Position numbers and translations under genes: made by a program. Shown piece after piece: positions 13,983 through 22,828 of a stretch of DNA of 64,000 nucleotides. The number at the start of each line of letters is the position of its first letter. The stretch's first letter is position 1. The DNA comes from Vibrio sp. B1FLJ16 (GTDB taxonomy: Bacteria > Pseudomonadota > Gammaproteobacteria > Enterobacterales > Vibrionaceae). Below the pieces are notes generated by a model. The model did not search any database. It saw only the letters and a list, made by a program, of their open reading frames with translations, and was not told where the DNA came from. Location: assembly GCF_905175385.1 (NCBI RefSeq), contig NZ_HG992749.1:1-64000 (forward strand), in the 5' to 3' direction.

Positions 13983-14203
13983 GGTCCTAGGTTTTAGGAA
14001 CCTAGGACCCAGGGAAAAAACAGGTCCTCGCTCCTAGGTGTGGTACACGAGGCTTGGGTGTTCCTTTGTCGGTATTTGTTTTTGTACAGATTACGGAGTA
14101 CAGAACATGGGATAATATTTTCCTGTAATCTTTAATCTGTAAGCGAAGCGTCCCGTATTCCCAAGCCTTTTCCCTAGGTTCTAGAACCTAGGCTCCTAGG
14201 ACC
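13983..14203. repeat. CCTAGG-rich palindromic element (MITE-like or structured RNA)
   Basis: The left end has arms GGTCCTAGGTT (13983-13993) and AACCTAGGACC (13999-14009), which fold on themselves. The right end has a perfect 20-base palindrome at 14173-14192 and finishes CTCCTAGGACC (to 14203). Further in, GAGGCTTGGG (about 14048-14057) matches the inverse CCCAAGCCTT (14159-14168), and TACAGATTACGG is roughly inverse to CCTGTAATCT. The whole 221 bases can therefore fold into one long imperfect hairpin. There is no open reading frame. CTAG is normally a rare tetramer, and its density here is striking. It could be a non-autonomous mobile repeat or a transcribed structure. Confidence 0.7.
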
Positions 14204-14227
14204 TTTTTACTTTTTTACCTATTTTCC

Positions 14228-14518
14228 CTTGAAAGCTATTTTTAAGCCCTTATATCTAGTTATGAAGAGGATGACTGACTTGCTAGAAACTAGAAGTTCA
14301 GTGCTCCAGTAACGCTAAACGAGATCGCTCAATAAGAGGATACTCAGTATTAGCACAAAACTTGAACCTAGATTCGAACCCATGTTCCCGTACCTAAACA
14401 GTAGGTCAGAGGAATGGAATATCGAATCCCTTAGCTCAGCGATGATTTTGCATAATCTCGCTTTTAGATGGTTGTCATCTGGGCTTAGGACTATTGCTTG
14501 ATTAAGAGGATAGATTTT
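14228..14518 (+). promoter_or_regulatory. Sigma32-like promoter and long leader with possible ROSE-type thermometer of ibpA
   Basis: CTTGAAA (14228-14234), 12 bases, then CCCTTATAT (14247-14255) is close to the heat-shock sigma factor consensus. The roughly 255-base leader holds no gene. Just before the start, ATTGCTT (about 14493-14499) can pair with the AAGAGGAT that holds the ribosome-binding site (14504-14511) if one G is bulged; this is the arrangement of ROSE thermometers of small heat-shock genes. The promoter call rests on sequence, and the thermometer on pairing plus family knowledge. Confidence 0.6.
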
Positions 14519-14956
14519 ATGCGCAATGTAGATTTCTCACCACTATACCGTAATGCTATTGGCTTCGACCGTCTGCTAAACCTTATGGAAGCTGGCTCTG
14601 CGAAGAACTCTTCCGGCGGTTACCCTCCATACAATATCGAACAGAAAGATGAGCATAACTTCCGTATTACTATGGCCGTTGCAGGTTTTGCTGAAGAGCA
14701 GCTTGATCTGACCCAAAACGAAAATATGCTGATTGTGAAGGGTGAACGTAAAGAGGAAGAGAATAAAAACTATGTTTATCAGGGGATTGCAGAACGCGAT
14801 TTTGAGCGTAAGTTCCAGTTAGCGGACTACGTGAAAGTGACCGGAGCCTCAATGGAAAACGGCCTGCTACATATTGATTTGGTACGTGAAATTCCAGAAG
14901 CAATGCAGCCACGTAAAATTGCTATCGGCGGTGGCAACCTGCTAGAAAACAACTGA
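14519..14956 (+). CDS. ibpA: Small heat-shock protein, IbpA type
   Basis: This 145-residue Hsp20/alpha-crystallin protein binds unfolding proteins in the cytoplasm and hands them to DnaK/ClpB. The ATG at 14519 gives [20 protein letters not shown], matching E. coli IbpA, with AAGAGGA at 14504-14510 as ribosome-binding site. An upstream TTG at 14498 in frame would destroy that site's role and is rejected. The alpha-crystallin domain runs about 36-125, with the [17 protein letters not shown] strand and the conserved NGLLHIDL. Only one such gene is present here, with no ibpB next to it. Confidence 0.96.
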   Translation: MRNVDFSPLYRNAIGFDRLLNLMEAGSAKNSSGGYPPYNIEQKDEHNFRITMAVAGFAEEQLDLTQNENMLIVKGERKEEENKNYVYQGIAERDFERKFQLADYVKVTGASMENGLLHIDLVREIPEAMQPRKIAIGGGNLLENN

Positions 14957-14984
14957 TCAGCAAGTAGCTTCCTTATAGAGTGAG

Positions 14985-15022
14985 AAAGAGCGCCTTCCGC
15001 ATTGGAAATGGCGCTCTTTTTA
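14985..15022. terminator. Terminator between ibpA and avtA
   Basis: AAAGAGCGCC (14985-14994) pairs with GGCGCTCTTT (15010-15019) and is followed by T's on the plus strand. It serves ibpA and may also serve avtA from the other side. Confidence 0.88.
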
Positions 15023-15048
15023 GTTTTAAACTATTTCCCTAGATAAAG

Positions 15049-16302
15049 TTATTTATCTTCTAGGTAAGCCTTTTCGACTTCTTCGGCGATAATTGCAATG
15101 CCTTGCTGCATCATCTCGTCATCCTGAACGTAGTTCATACGCAGACACTGGTGTGCATGATCCCATTCATCTTCCTGACCGATAAAGAAGTACTCACCCG
15201 GGACAATCAATACTCCTCGTCTTTTCAGACGTTGGTACAACTCCATTGTAGTGATTGGCAGTTCGTCGAACCACAGCCATAGGAAGATCGCCCCTTCAGG
15301 TTTATGAATACGAAAACGCGGGTCGGTTATGGCTTGCTGGAGTAGTTCAACGGCGCGTTGCGACTTTTGCTTGTAGTATGGCTTGATTACATCAGAACTC
15401 AGTCTGAGAAGATCGTCATTATCAATAATATGATTTGCCAGCGCAGGGCCGACACTACCCGGTGCCAGGCTTATAATTCCGTTCATATTAGTCAGAGCCT
15501 GGGTGATGGCTTCATTAGCAATGACAATGCCGCAACGCACGCCAGGTAAGCCAAGCTTAGAGAGGCTCATGCACAGAATCGTATTGTCATTCCAGAATGG
15601 TTCAACATCTTCGAAAATGATGTTCGGGAAGGGCAAGCCGTAGGCGTTATCTATGATAAGCGGGATGCCATTTTCACGTGCCAGTTTATCTAGCTTACGT
15701 ACTTCTTTATCCGTTAATACATTACCTGTCGGATTGGTTGGGCGTGATGCGCAGATAGCCGCAACGGAGTCATCGACTTTTAGTTGTTCAAAGTCTACGT
15801 GGTACTTAAACAGGCCATTGTCGAGCAACTCGATTTCCGGATGATAAGAGACAAAAATGTCTTCATCAACGCCGGCATCACCATAGCCAATGTATTCTGG
15901 CGCGATTGGCAGTAATACCTTTTTATGAGAACCATCAGGTTGCTTGCCGGCTAGTAAGTTGAACAGGTAGAAGAAACCGCTTTGGCTGCCGTTGGTCAGG
16001 CTGATGTTCTTTTCGCTGATGTTCCAGCCATAGGTTTCGCGGAATAACTTTGCCAGCGATTTTACAAACGCATCTTTGCCCTGTGGTCCATCGTAGTTGG
16101 TCAGTGCAGCAATCAGTTCGCCACTGGCAAGCATTTCCTCACTGGCCTGGTGAAAATAATCAAGCATGGCAGGAATGGCGGCTGGGTTACCTCCGCCAAG
16201 CATGATGGCACCTGGCGTGCGCAGACCATCATTCAAATCATCCATTAACTGTGTGATACCTGAATACTGATTAAATTTATCGCCAAACTTAGAGTACTGC
16301 AT
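15049..16302 (-). CDS. avtA: Valine--pyruvate aminotransferase AvtA
   Basis: This 417-residue fold-type I PLP aminotransferase makes valine (with alanine as amino donor) in branched-chain amino acid metabolism. The start MQYSKFGDKFNQYSGITQLM and the GGGNPAAIP segment are typical of AvtA. The PLP lysine is expected in SLSKLGLPGVRCG, the aspartate in IIDNAYGLPFP, and the carboxylate-binding arginine near CLRMNYV. It stands alone between ibpA and glyS, with a 272-base spacer upstream that I could not annotate beyond the glyS terminator. Confidence 0.95.
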   Translation of the reverse strand: MQYSKFGDKFNQYSGITQLMDDLNDGLRTPGAIMLGGGNPAAIPAMLDYFHQASEEMLASGELIAALTNYDGPQGKDAFVKSLAKLFRETYGWNISEKNISLTNGSQSGFFYLFNLLAGKQPDGSHKKVLLPIAPEYIGYGDAGVDEDIFVSYHPEIELLDNGLFKYHVDFEQLKVDDSVAAICASRPTNPTGNVLTDKEVRKLDKLARENGIPLIIDNAYGLPFPNIIFEDVEPFWNDNTILCMSLSKLGLPGVRCGIVIANEAITQALTNMNGIISLAPGSVGPALANHIIDNDDLLRLSSDVIKPYYKQKSQRAVELLQQAITDPRFRIHKPEGAIFLWLWFDELPITTMELYQRLKRRGVLIVPGEYFFIGQEDEWDHAHQCLRMNYVQDDEMMQQGIAIIAEEVEKAYLEDK

Positions 16303-16484
16303 GTTTACTTATACCTGATTCATTGTGATTGCTTTATGTGGCTGGGATGCTGATTGAGCTTCAGCTTATAGTGTAATACTTGACCATACCTTAATGTTAT
16401 TAGGACGCAAAGTGTGAATTAACTCGAGGAAGAAAAAAGCGCCTGTTCAGACCAGATGAATGAATTGATAAGTGAAAGAAGATC

Positions 16485-16512
16485 AAAAAAGGGAAGCTGT
16501 TGCTTCCCTTTG
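16485..16512 (-). terminator. Terminator after glyS
   Basis: GGGAAGC (16491-16497) pairs with GCTTCCC (16502-16508), and the plus-strand A-run at 16485-16490 gives the U-tract for the minus-strand glyQS transcript. Confidence 0.85.
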
Positions 16513-16574
16513 GTTATTTTGTTATTGCTTAATCATCAGCAACTTAGTGGTTAGCTACTCATCTTTGCAGAAGG

Positions 16575-18641
16575 TTACTTTTGAAGCAAAGATATATCAG
16601 CGATCTGTAGGAACAGGTTACGCAGGTTATTTAGTAGCGTTAGACGGTTCTTTTTAAGTGCTTCATCGTCTGCCATTACCATTACGTTGTCGAAGAACGC
16701 GTCTACTGGCTCACGTAGGTCAGCCAGTTTGCTTAGCGCTTCTTGGTAGTTGCCTGTTGCAAACGCTGGCTCAAGTGCTTCCGTCATGACTTCTACGCTT
16801 TCTGCCAGTGCTTTCTCTGCATCTTCCTGCAGAAGTGACAGGTCGATCTCTTCAGCCAGTTCACCGTCGAATTTCGCCAGGATGTTACCAACACGCTTAT
16901 TCGCAGCCGCTAGTGATTCTGCCGCTTCTAGTTCACGGAAGTGAGATACTGCTTTCACTCGTTGGTCGAAGTCTGCAGGTTTGGTTGGATGACGAGCCAA
17001 TACTGCTTGGATAATGTCGACACTAAAGCCTTCATCTTGGTACCAGGCACGGAAACGACCCAGCATGAACTCAATCACGTCTTGCTCTACATTGTCGTTA
17101 CTTAGCTTGTTGCCAAATAGCATTTTCGCTTCGCGAACCAAATCGACCAGATCAACCTTGTAGCCGTATTCAACGATAATACGCAGTACACCAAGAGAGG
17201 CACGACGCAGGGCAAATGGATCGCTGCCTTTCGGTGCTTGACCGATACCAAAAATACCAACGATAGTATCAAGCTTGTCCGCCATGGCTACCGCACTTGA
17301 AACGCCGTCAGTTGGCAAGTCGTCACCAGCAAAACGCGGCATGTACTGCTCGTTTAGTGCAACTGCTACAGCTTCGTCTTCACCATCGTGACGAGCGTAG
17401 TGCATGCCCATCACACCTTGGGTATCGGTAAATTCGAATACCATCGAGGTCATTAGATCACACTTAGCAAGTAGGCCCGCGCGAGTAGATTTTTCTACGT
17501 CCGCACCGATCTGTTTTGCGATGTAACCGGCTAGCGCTGCAATACGGTCGGTTTTGTCTTTGATCGTACCAAGCTGCTTCTGGAAGATGGCGTTTTCCAG
17601 TTCAGGAAGACGGTCGATTAGAGGACGCTTACGGTCGGTATTGAAGAAGAACTCTGCATCAGCAAGACGAGGGCGTACTACCTTCTCGTTACCTTCGATA
17701 ACGTAGCGAGGCTCTTTCGACTCAATGTTTGATACGAAGATGAAGTTTGGCAATAGCTTCTTATCTGCTGAATAAACCGGGAAGTATTTCTGGTCACCTT
17801 TCATTGTGTAAACCAGAGCTTCAGCCGGTACTTTGAGGAACTCTTCTTCAAACTTAGCAGTCAGTACTACTGGCCATTCAACTAGAGAGGTCACTTCTTC
17901 TACCAGGTCGTCTTCCAGATCAGCGATACCACCTACTGCTTCTGCCGCTTTTTGTGCGTCAGCGAGGATGATGGCTTTACGCGCTTCGTAATCTGCCATC
18001 ACTTTACCGCGCTCTTCTAGAATCGCAGGGTATTGCTCCGCAGAATCGATAGTGAACTCTTGTTCACCCATGAAGCGGTGACCACGGATAGTACGATCTG
18101 ATGCGACGCCAAGGATTTCGCCTTGGATAAGATCGCTACCCATTAGCATGGTCAGTGTTTTTACCGGACGAATAAATTGCGTGGTCTTGTCACCCCAGCG
18201 CATCGGTTTTGCAATAGGTAGATTTGCTAGTGCTTTTGCTGCTAGCTCAACTACGATCTCAGTTGCAGGCTGACCTTTCACTTCTTGTTTGAACAGTAGC
18301 CATTCGCCTTTATCTGTCACCATGCGATCAGCTTGGTCAACAGTGATGCCACAACCGCGTGCCCAGCCTTGTGCTGCTTTAGTTGGGTTGCCATCTGCGT
18401 CGAATGCTGCTGAAACCGCAGGGCCACGTTTTTCAACGATTTTGTCAGATTGGCTTTCAGCCAGTGCTGCGACTTTCAATGCCAGACGGCGAGGTGCTGC
18501 GAACCATTTCACGCCTTCGTGAGCCAGTTCAGCGCCTTTTAGTTCTGCTTCAAAGTTTGCTGCAAATGCTTCAGCCAGAGTACGAAGTTGCGTTGGTGGT
18601 AGCTCTTCTGTACCTAGCTCGATTAAAAATTCTTTTGCCAT
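16575..18641 (-). CDS. glyS: Glycyl-tRNA synthetase beta subunit
   Basis: This 688-residue subunit belongs to the alpha2-beta2 bacterial glycyl-tRNA synthetase. It begins [20 protein letters not shown], the family N-terminus. The internal HD-like segment and the C-terminal anticodon-binding region (about 550-680, including [20 protein letters not shown]) are present at normal length. The gene starts 13 bases after glyQ, so both are made from one transcript. A terminator follows at about 16500. Confidence 0.98.
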   Translation of the reverse strand: MAKEFLIELGTEELPPTQLRTLAEAFAANFEAELKGAELAHEGVKWFAAPRRLALKVAALAESQSDKIVEKRGPAVSAAFDADGNPTKAAQGWARGCGITVDQADRMVTDKGEWLLFKQEVKGQPATEIVVELAAKALANLPIAKPMRWGDKTTQFIRPVKTLTMLMGSDLIQGEILGVASDRTIRGHRFMGEQEFTIDSAEQYPAILEERGKVMADYEARKAIILADAQKAAEAVGGIADLEDDLVEEVTSLVEWPVVLTAKFEEEFLKVPAEALVYTMKGDQKYFPVYSADKKLLPNFIFVSNIESKEPRYVIEGNEKVVRPRLADAEFFFNTDRKRPLIDRLPELENAIFQKQLGTIKDKTDRIAALAGYIAKQIGADVEKSTRAGLLAKCDLMTSMVFEFTDTQGVMGMHYARHDGEDEAVAVALNEQYMPRFAGDDLPTDGVSSAVAMADKLDTIVGIFGIGQAPKGSDPFALRRASLGVLRIIVEYGYKVDLVDLVREAKMLFGNKLSNDNVEQDVIEFMLGRFRAWYQDEGFSVDIIQAVLARHPTKPADFDQRVKAVSHFRELEAAESLAAANKRVGNILAKFDGELAEEIDLSLLQEDAEKALAESVEVMTEALEPAFATGNYQEALSKLADLREPVDAFFDNVMVMADDEALKKNRLTLLNNLRNLFLQIADISLLQK

Positions 18642-18654
18642 GTTACTCTACCCC

Positions 18655-19572
18655 TTACGCTTGTTCTTTTTTACACATTGGGAAGCCTAGCGCTTCACGT
18701 GATGCGTAGTATGCTTCTGCTACAGATTTAGTCAGATTGCGGATGCGCAGGATGTAGCGTTGACGCTCAGTTACTGAGATCGCTTTACGCGCGTCTAGCA
18801 GGTTAAATGCGTGACCTGCTTTTAGGATGCGTTCGTAAGCTGGCAGAGGAAGCGGCTTTTCAAGCTCAAGCAGTTCTTTACACTCCTTCTCACATTGCTC
18901 GAAGAAACCAAACAGGAATTCAACGTCAGCGTGCTCAAAGTTGTAAGTCGATTGTTCCACTTCGTTTTGGTGGAAGATGTCACCGTAAGTCACAGCACTA
19001 CCGTCTGGGGCAATATTCCAAACTAGGTCGTAAACCGAGTCTACTTCCTGAATGTACATTGCAAGACGCTCGATACCGTAAGTGATCTCTCCAGTCACTG
19101 GTTTACACTCAAGACCACCCACTTGCTGGAAATAAGTAAACTGCGTTACTTCCATACCGTTTAGCCATACTTCCCAGCCTAGACCCCACGCGCCTAGTGT
19201 TGGGTTTTCCCAGTTGTCTTCTACGAAACGAATGTCGTGAACAAGCGGATCAATACCAAGAACTTCAAGGGAACCAAGGTACAACTCTTGGATATTGTCT
19301 GGCGATGGTTTTAGCGCTACTTGGAATTGGTAGTAGTGCTGAAGACGGTTAGGGTTTTCACCATAACGGCCATCAGTAGGACGACGTGAAGGTTGTACAT
19401 AAGCTGTTGACATTGGCTCAGGACCAAGCGCTCGTAGACAGGTCATTGGGTGAGAGGTACCCGCACCAACTTCCATATCGAGTGGTTGAACAATGGTACA
19501 GCCATTTTGAGCCCAATAATCCTGCAGCGCGAGGATCATTCCCTGGAAGGTTTTGATATCGTATTTTTGCAT
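18655..19572 (-). CDS. glyQ: Glycyl-tRNA synthetase alpha subunit
   Basis: This 305-residue class II catalytic subunit activates glycine. It begins [20 protein letters not shown] and contains [20 protein letters not shown] and [20 protein letters not shown], the ATP- and glycine-site segments of the family. It pairs with the beta subunit encoded 13 bases downstream. No T-box or glycine riboswitch is evident in the 240 bases before it. Confidence 0.98.
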   Translation of the reverse strand: MQKYDIKTFQGMILALQDYWAQNGCTIVQPLDMEVGAGTSHPMTCLRALGPEPMSTAYVQPSRRPTDGRYGENPNRLQHYYQFQVALKPSPDNIQELYLGSLEVLGIDPLVHDIRFVEDNWENPTLGAWGLGWEVWLNGMEVTQFTYFQQVGGLECKPVTGEITYGIERLAMYIQEVDSVYDLVWNIAPDGSAVTYGDIFHQNEVEQSTYNFEHADVEFLFGFFEQCEKECKELLELEKPLPLPAYERILKAGHAFNLLDARKAISVTERQRYILRIRNLTKSVAEAYYASREALGFPMCKKEQA

Positions 19573-19817
19573 AAGTCAGGTTCGCGCGATTCTCTTGTTA
19601 CTCGTTAATTCGCCTTCAGTGCTGAGTTTTACGACTCAAACAAGGGCGATAAGGAGTAATTACGGTTGAATAAATTAACAATCAAGTATACCCAGATATT
19701 GAGCATGGGAGTAGAGCTAATCTTGATTAATTCGTGGGCGTTTTTCTCGTTTAGTGGAATTTTACCGAGTTATCTGTGGTATTTTTCTTAAAAGGGAGTT
19801 TTTACCTGATTTGACTC

Positions 19818-20016
19818 TTGAGATGCCGAGCGAGGTTGGCTAGAATTGCGCCTGTCTTTGGGGAGTAGCTTACCTGATGAAGTCTCTAGTTCATCCGGTT
19901 CGTTCGTCAACATAATTGGTGCAAAATCACCATGGCGCTCGAGACTCGAAGCCTTTCGAGTTTAGCAAGACCTTAGACAAATCATCACGAACCGGGGTGG
20001 GGCGTGAGGTTTGTCT
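19818..20016 (+). promoter_or_regulatory. yybP-ykoY manganese riboswitch and promoter of mneA
   Basis: A promoter TTGAGA (19818-19823), 17 bases, TAGAAT (19841-19846) starts a leader containing TCTTTGGGGAGTAGC (from about 19855), the hallmark of the yybP-ykoY Mn-sensing aptamer. At the 3' end, the 19975-19989 arm pairs with 20003-20016 over some 13 base pairs. This buries GTGAGG (20004-20009), the ribosome-binding site of the gene whose ATG follows at 20017. Mn binding is expected to open this hairpin and switch translation on. Motif and hairpin are seen; the mechanism follows E. coli mntP/alx. Confidence 0.9.
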
Positions 20017-20610
20017 ATGGTTAAAAATAATAATCCCTGCCCCAATGAGCATGTCGTGAGCGTTTTAGCTATTTCAATTACTACTGTAGCGTTAGCAGAA
20101 ATTGGCGATAAGACCCAATTGCTATCCCTGTTACTTGCCAGTCGATACCGTAAACCAGTTCCTATTATTGCAGCAATCTTTTTAGCCACCATTGCCAATC
20201 ATGCTTTGGCTGCTTGGTTAGGTGTTGTGGTCGCTGATTATCTGTCTCCTGAAGTTTTGAAGTGGGTGCTGGTGGTCAGTTTTGTTGCCATGGCACTGTG
20301 GATTCTGGTTCCGGACAAACTGGATGACGACGAAAAGATATCTAACCGCGGTCCCTTTATTGCTAGCTTTATCGCTTTCTTTGTGGCTGAAATTGGCGAT
20401 AAAACTCAGATTGCGACATCTATTCTTGGCGCGCAATATGCGGAAACACTCAGTTGGGTTATTTTAGGTACCACAATCGGCATGTTGCTGGCCAATGTAC
20501 CTGTGGTTCTGATAGGTAAGCTTTCTGCAGATAAGATGCCACTTGATCTTATTCGTAAAATCACTGCGTTTTTATTCTTGTTGTTAGCGATCGGTGCGGC
20601 AGTCTTCTAG
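20017..20610 (+). CDS. mneA: Manganese exporter MneA (UPF0016/TMEM165 family)
   Basis: This 197-residue inner-membrane protein carries two copies of the family motif, ALAEIGDKTQLLSLLLASRY in the first half and FVAEIGDKTQIATSILGAQY in the second, each on a hydrophobic helix. About six TM segments are visible. Such proteins export Mn2+, and MneA of V. cholerae does so. The ATG at 20017 sits seven bases after GTGAGG; an in-frame TTG six bases earlier is less likely. The Mn riboswitch in the leader supports the substrate. The 205 bases after it hold an AT-rich inverted repeat but no gene. Confidence 0.94.
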   Translation: MVKNNNPCPNEHVVSVLAISITTVALAEIGDKTQLLSLLLASRYRKPVPIIAAIFLATIANHALAAWLGVVVADYLSPEVLKWVLVVSFVAMALWILVPDKLDDDEKISNRGPFIASFIAFFVAEIGDKTQIATSILGAQYAETLSWVILGTTIGMLLANVPVVLIGKLSADKMPLDLIRKITAFLFLLLAIGAAVF

Positions 20611-20815
20611 TTTATAGGGATAAGTAAACAGACGACTGACTATTATTTTGTTTACCAAAAACCAAACAAAATAGAGCTACTTATCAATAATCAGTCAATT
20701 CGTGGTCTAATTCAAACTCTGACTCAAAATCGTCTAGTAGCGTGACGAGGGGCATATTAGTGCCATACTTGTCATGGTAATTTAATAGCGGAAATGATGG
20801 CGAGAGGGCAAATTT

Positions 20816-21076
20816 ATGCTTACACGTTACATGGGGATGTCTCCAAAGAGTCAGAGTTATTTGTTCACTTTTGGTTTGGCACTGTGCCTGTTGGCTATGG
20901 TGTTAACCGATATGTGGTTACCGATTGTGGCGGGATCTTTTATTCTCACCGGATTAACCGTTGAAGCATGGATTCGCGTAGCTCACATCATTCCGATGCA
21001 TGAAGAGATGCGAGCGATGAAACAACAACTCAATAAGCTACAGTCAGAAATTCGCACTTTAGAATACGATGAATAA
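20816..21076 (+). CDS. Small membrane protein of unknown function with two TM helices
   Basis: The ATG at 20816 follows GAGAGGG. The 86-residue product has two closely spaced hydrophobic segments (about 14-34 and 36-52), then a charged coiled-coil tail HEEMRAMKQQLNKLQSEIRTLEYDE. I do not recognise a named family. The layout (TM hairpin plus cytoplasmic coiled coil) suggests a small partner or scaffold protein in the inner membrane. It is a single-gene unit closed by a strong terminator shared with tusA. Confidence 0.8.
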   Translation: MLTRYMGMSPKSQSYLFTFGLALCLLAMVLTDMWLPIVAGSFILTGLTVEAWIRVAHIIPMHEEMRAMKQQLNKLQSEIRTLEYDE

Positions 21077-21078
21077 AC

Positions 21079-21108
21079 AAACGGCAGCCTAGTGGGCTGC
21101 CGTTTTTG
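21079..21108. terminator. Bidirectional terminator between the 86-residue gene and tusA
   Basis: AACGGCAGCC (21080-21089) and GGCTGCCGTTTTT (from 21095) form a strong stem with T's on the plus strand and A's (21074-21081) on the other side. Confidence 0.92.
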
Positions 21109-21109
21109 A

Positions 21110-21358
21110 TTACTCTAAGCCTTTCTTGATCAGATATTGATAAGGCAGCTGCTCTGTTTGCGCTGCAATCAACTGGTGATCCATAAAGCGACAGAAACTC
21201 GGAATATCCCGGGTAGTTGATGGATCATCTGCCTTTACCAGCAAAATTTCACCATCCTGCATATTGCGAATTGTCTTCCTGACCATCATCACTGGTTCTG
21301 GGCAGCGCAGTCCTTCTGCTTCTAAAGTCGTTGTTGCCAGTTCCGGATTAAAGCTCAT
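21110..21358 (-). CDS. tusA: Sulfur carrier protein TusA
   Basis: This 82-residue TusA/SirA-family protein accepts persulfide sulfur from IscS and passes it on for 2-thiouridine synthesis on tRNA. The active cysteine is in [17 protein letters not shown] near residue 19, and the CPxP loop with the following helix is intact. The C-terminal half [13 protein letters not shown] fits the family. It stands alone and ends at a shared terminator. Confidence 0.95.
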   Translation of the reverse strand: MSFNPELATTTLEAEGLRCPEPVMMVRKTIRNMQDGEILLVKADDPSTTRDIPSFCRFMDHQLIAAQTEQLPYQYLIKKGLE

Positions 21359-21491
21359 AGTGTGATTCTCGTAACTAATTTAGCGGTGAATTCTACGTTC
21401 GCAGAAAAAATATTCAATAACCTCTTGGCAAATTGTTATTTTTGCTTTACCTTAAATTAACAAGTTGGTAACAAGTTGTGAGAGGGAAGCG

Positions 21492-21674
21492 ATGTTAACA
21501 GCGTTAGACAGACTAACGATTTACTCGGTACTGTGTTTCATTTCGTTTTGTGCCTTGGTGCTCAGAACCCCAGCTGAAACATCATTCCTGCCTCTTGTAG
21601 GCGTAATTGCAACAATTATGGGTATTTGGATTGAGATGCATAAATGGTCAGATGCATCAGGACAACAAAATTAG
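21492..21674 (+). CDS. Small membrane protein of unknown function (60 residues)
   Basis: The ATG at 21492 follows GAGAGGGAAGC, a good ribosome-binding site; a longer reading to 21465 lacks one. The product MLTALDRLTIYSVLCFISFC continues into a second hydrophobic stretch, SFLPLVGVIATIMGIWIEM, giving two TM helices and a short polar tail. No family is recognised. It lies between tusA and a LysR gene with no evident partner. Confidence 0.7.
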   Translation: MLTALDRLTIYSVLCFISFCALVLRTPAETSFLPLVGVIATIMGIWIEMHKWSDASGQQN

Positions 21675-21839
21675 TGTTGATCATTTCATTCCAATACGTT
21701 GATTTTATTCACTACTTATTACCAAACACTTCATTCCGACACTATCCCCATTTTTTCTTGGGCTTCCCCGCTGAAAGGCGGGATTTTTTTTGCCTGAAGA
21801 GTACAATTTACCTAATCCCTTCTATTGTATGTGGTCATT

Positions 21840-22781
21840 GTGGAATTAGAAGACATTTATCGTCGAGACCTGAATTTATTAGTCGCTTTACGTGTGCTGA
21901 TTGAAGAGAACAGCGTGAGTAAAGCCTCTACCCGCCTTAGTTTGAGCCAGTCGGCAATGAGCCGCGTGCTCGGCCGGTTGCGTGATTTATTGGGTGACCC
22001 GCTGTTTACCCGCCAGGGTCAGCACTTGATCCCCACGCAAAAAGCGCTGGAAATAGATCGCTCGTTAGGTGAGCCGTTAGAGTCGTTGCGACAATTGTTG
22101 TCTCCGGTTGAATTTGAACCACAGCAATGCGATCAGACTTTTACTATCGCCACAACTGATTACGCGATGCAGACCATCTTGCCGTTTGCTCTGCCGCGTA
22201 TTTATCAGGAAGCGCCAAATGTGTCGTTTAATTTTCTGCCCTTGCAGCATGACAGGCTGGCTGACCAGCTCACGTATGAAGGTGCTGATCTCGCGATTTG
22301 TCGGCCAACAGGTCCTGTTGAGCCTCTGCACAGTGAAATTTTAGGCCGGGTAGGCGTGTTATGTTTATTATCAAAGCAACACCCTTTGGCGGATAAAGAG
22401 ATGAGTCTGGATTATTATCTAAGTCACCCGCATGCGATGATTGCCATCAGTGACGGGGTGAACGCGCTGATCGAGCAAGCTCTGACTGATAAGCCTTCAC
22501 GTAAAATGGTGTTGCGTGCTTACCATTTGGAAGCGGCACTGGCTATTGTCGATACTCTGCCGATCATCATCACCGTTCCCGCAGATTTGGCGTATCTGGT
22601 GGCTGAACGTTATGATCTGACTGTAAAACCTCTGCCATTCGAATTTACCCCTTTTGATTATTCGATGATCTGGCATGCTCGCTGTGAGCATTCGCCGGCA
22701 CAAGAGTGGTTGCGAGGTATTGTTAAAGAAGAGTGTGGGCGTTTGATAGCCAAGCGTATCGAAGAGATGGGATTAAATTAA
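21840..22781 (+). CDS. LysR-family transcriptional regulator
   Basis: The product is 313 residues from the GTG at 21840; TTG 21825 and GTG 21831 are in-frame alternatives, and none has a clear ribosome-binding site. The N-terminal winged helix reads RDLNLLVALRVLIEENSVSK then LSLSQSAMSRVLGRLRDLLG, the typical LysR HTH. The C-terminal effector domain starts about residue 90 (TFTIATTDYAMQTILP). It faces acuI across a bidirectional terminator, so regulation of acuI/fadBA is possible but not shown. The inducer is unknown. Confidence 0.9.
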   Translation: MELEDIYRRDLNLLVALRVLIEENSVSKASTRLSLSQSAMSRVLGRLRDLLGDPLFTRQGQHLIPTQKALEIDRSLGEPLESLRQLLSPVEFEPQQCDQTFTIATTDYAMQTILPFALPRIYQEAPNVSFNFLPLQHDRLADQLTYEGADLAICRPTGPVEPLHSEILGRVGVLCLLSKQHPLADKEMSLDYYLSHPHAMIAISDGVNALIEQALTDKPSRKMVLRAYHLEAALAIVDTLPIIITVPADLAYLVAERYDLTVKPLPFEFTPFDYSMIWHARCEHSPAQEWLRGIVKEECGRLIAKRIEEMGLN

Positions 22782-22783
22782 TT

Positions 22784-22811
22784 AAAAAGAGCCAGCAATG
22801 CTGGCTCTTTT
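22784..22811. terminator. Bidirectional terminator between the LysR gene and acuI
   Basis: AAAGAGCCAGC (22786-22796) and GCTGGCTCTTTT (22800-22811) form a perfect stem with T's or A's on both sides. Confidence 0.9.
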
Positions 22812-22828
22812 AGTTGGCAGTGATGGGC

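Noticed and set aside
14498..14518. A seven-residue longer N-terminus for IbpA from a TTG
   Set aside because: It would translate the ribosome-binding site, and the family N-terminus MRN begins at 14519.
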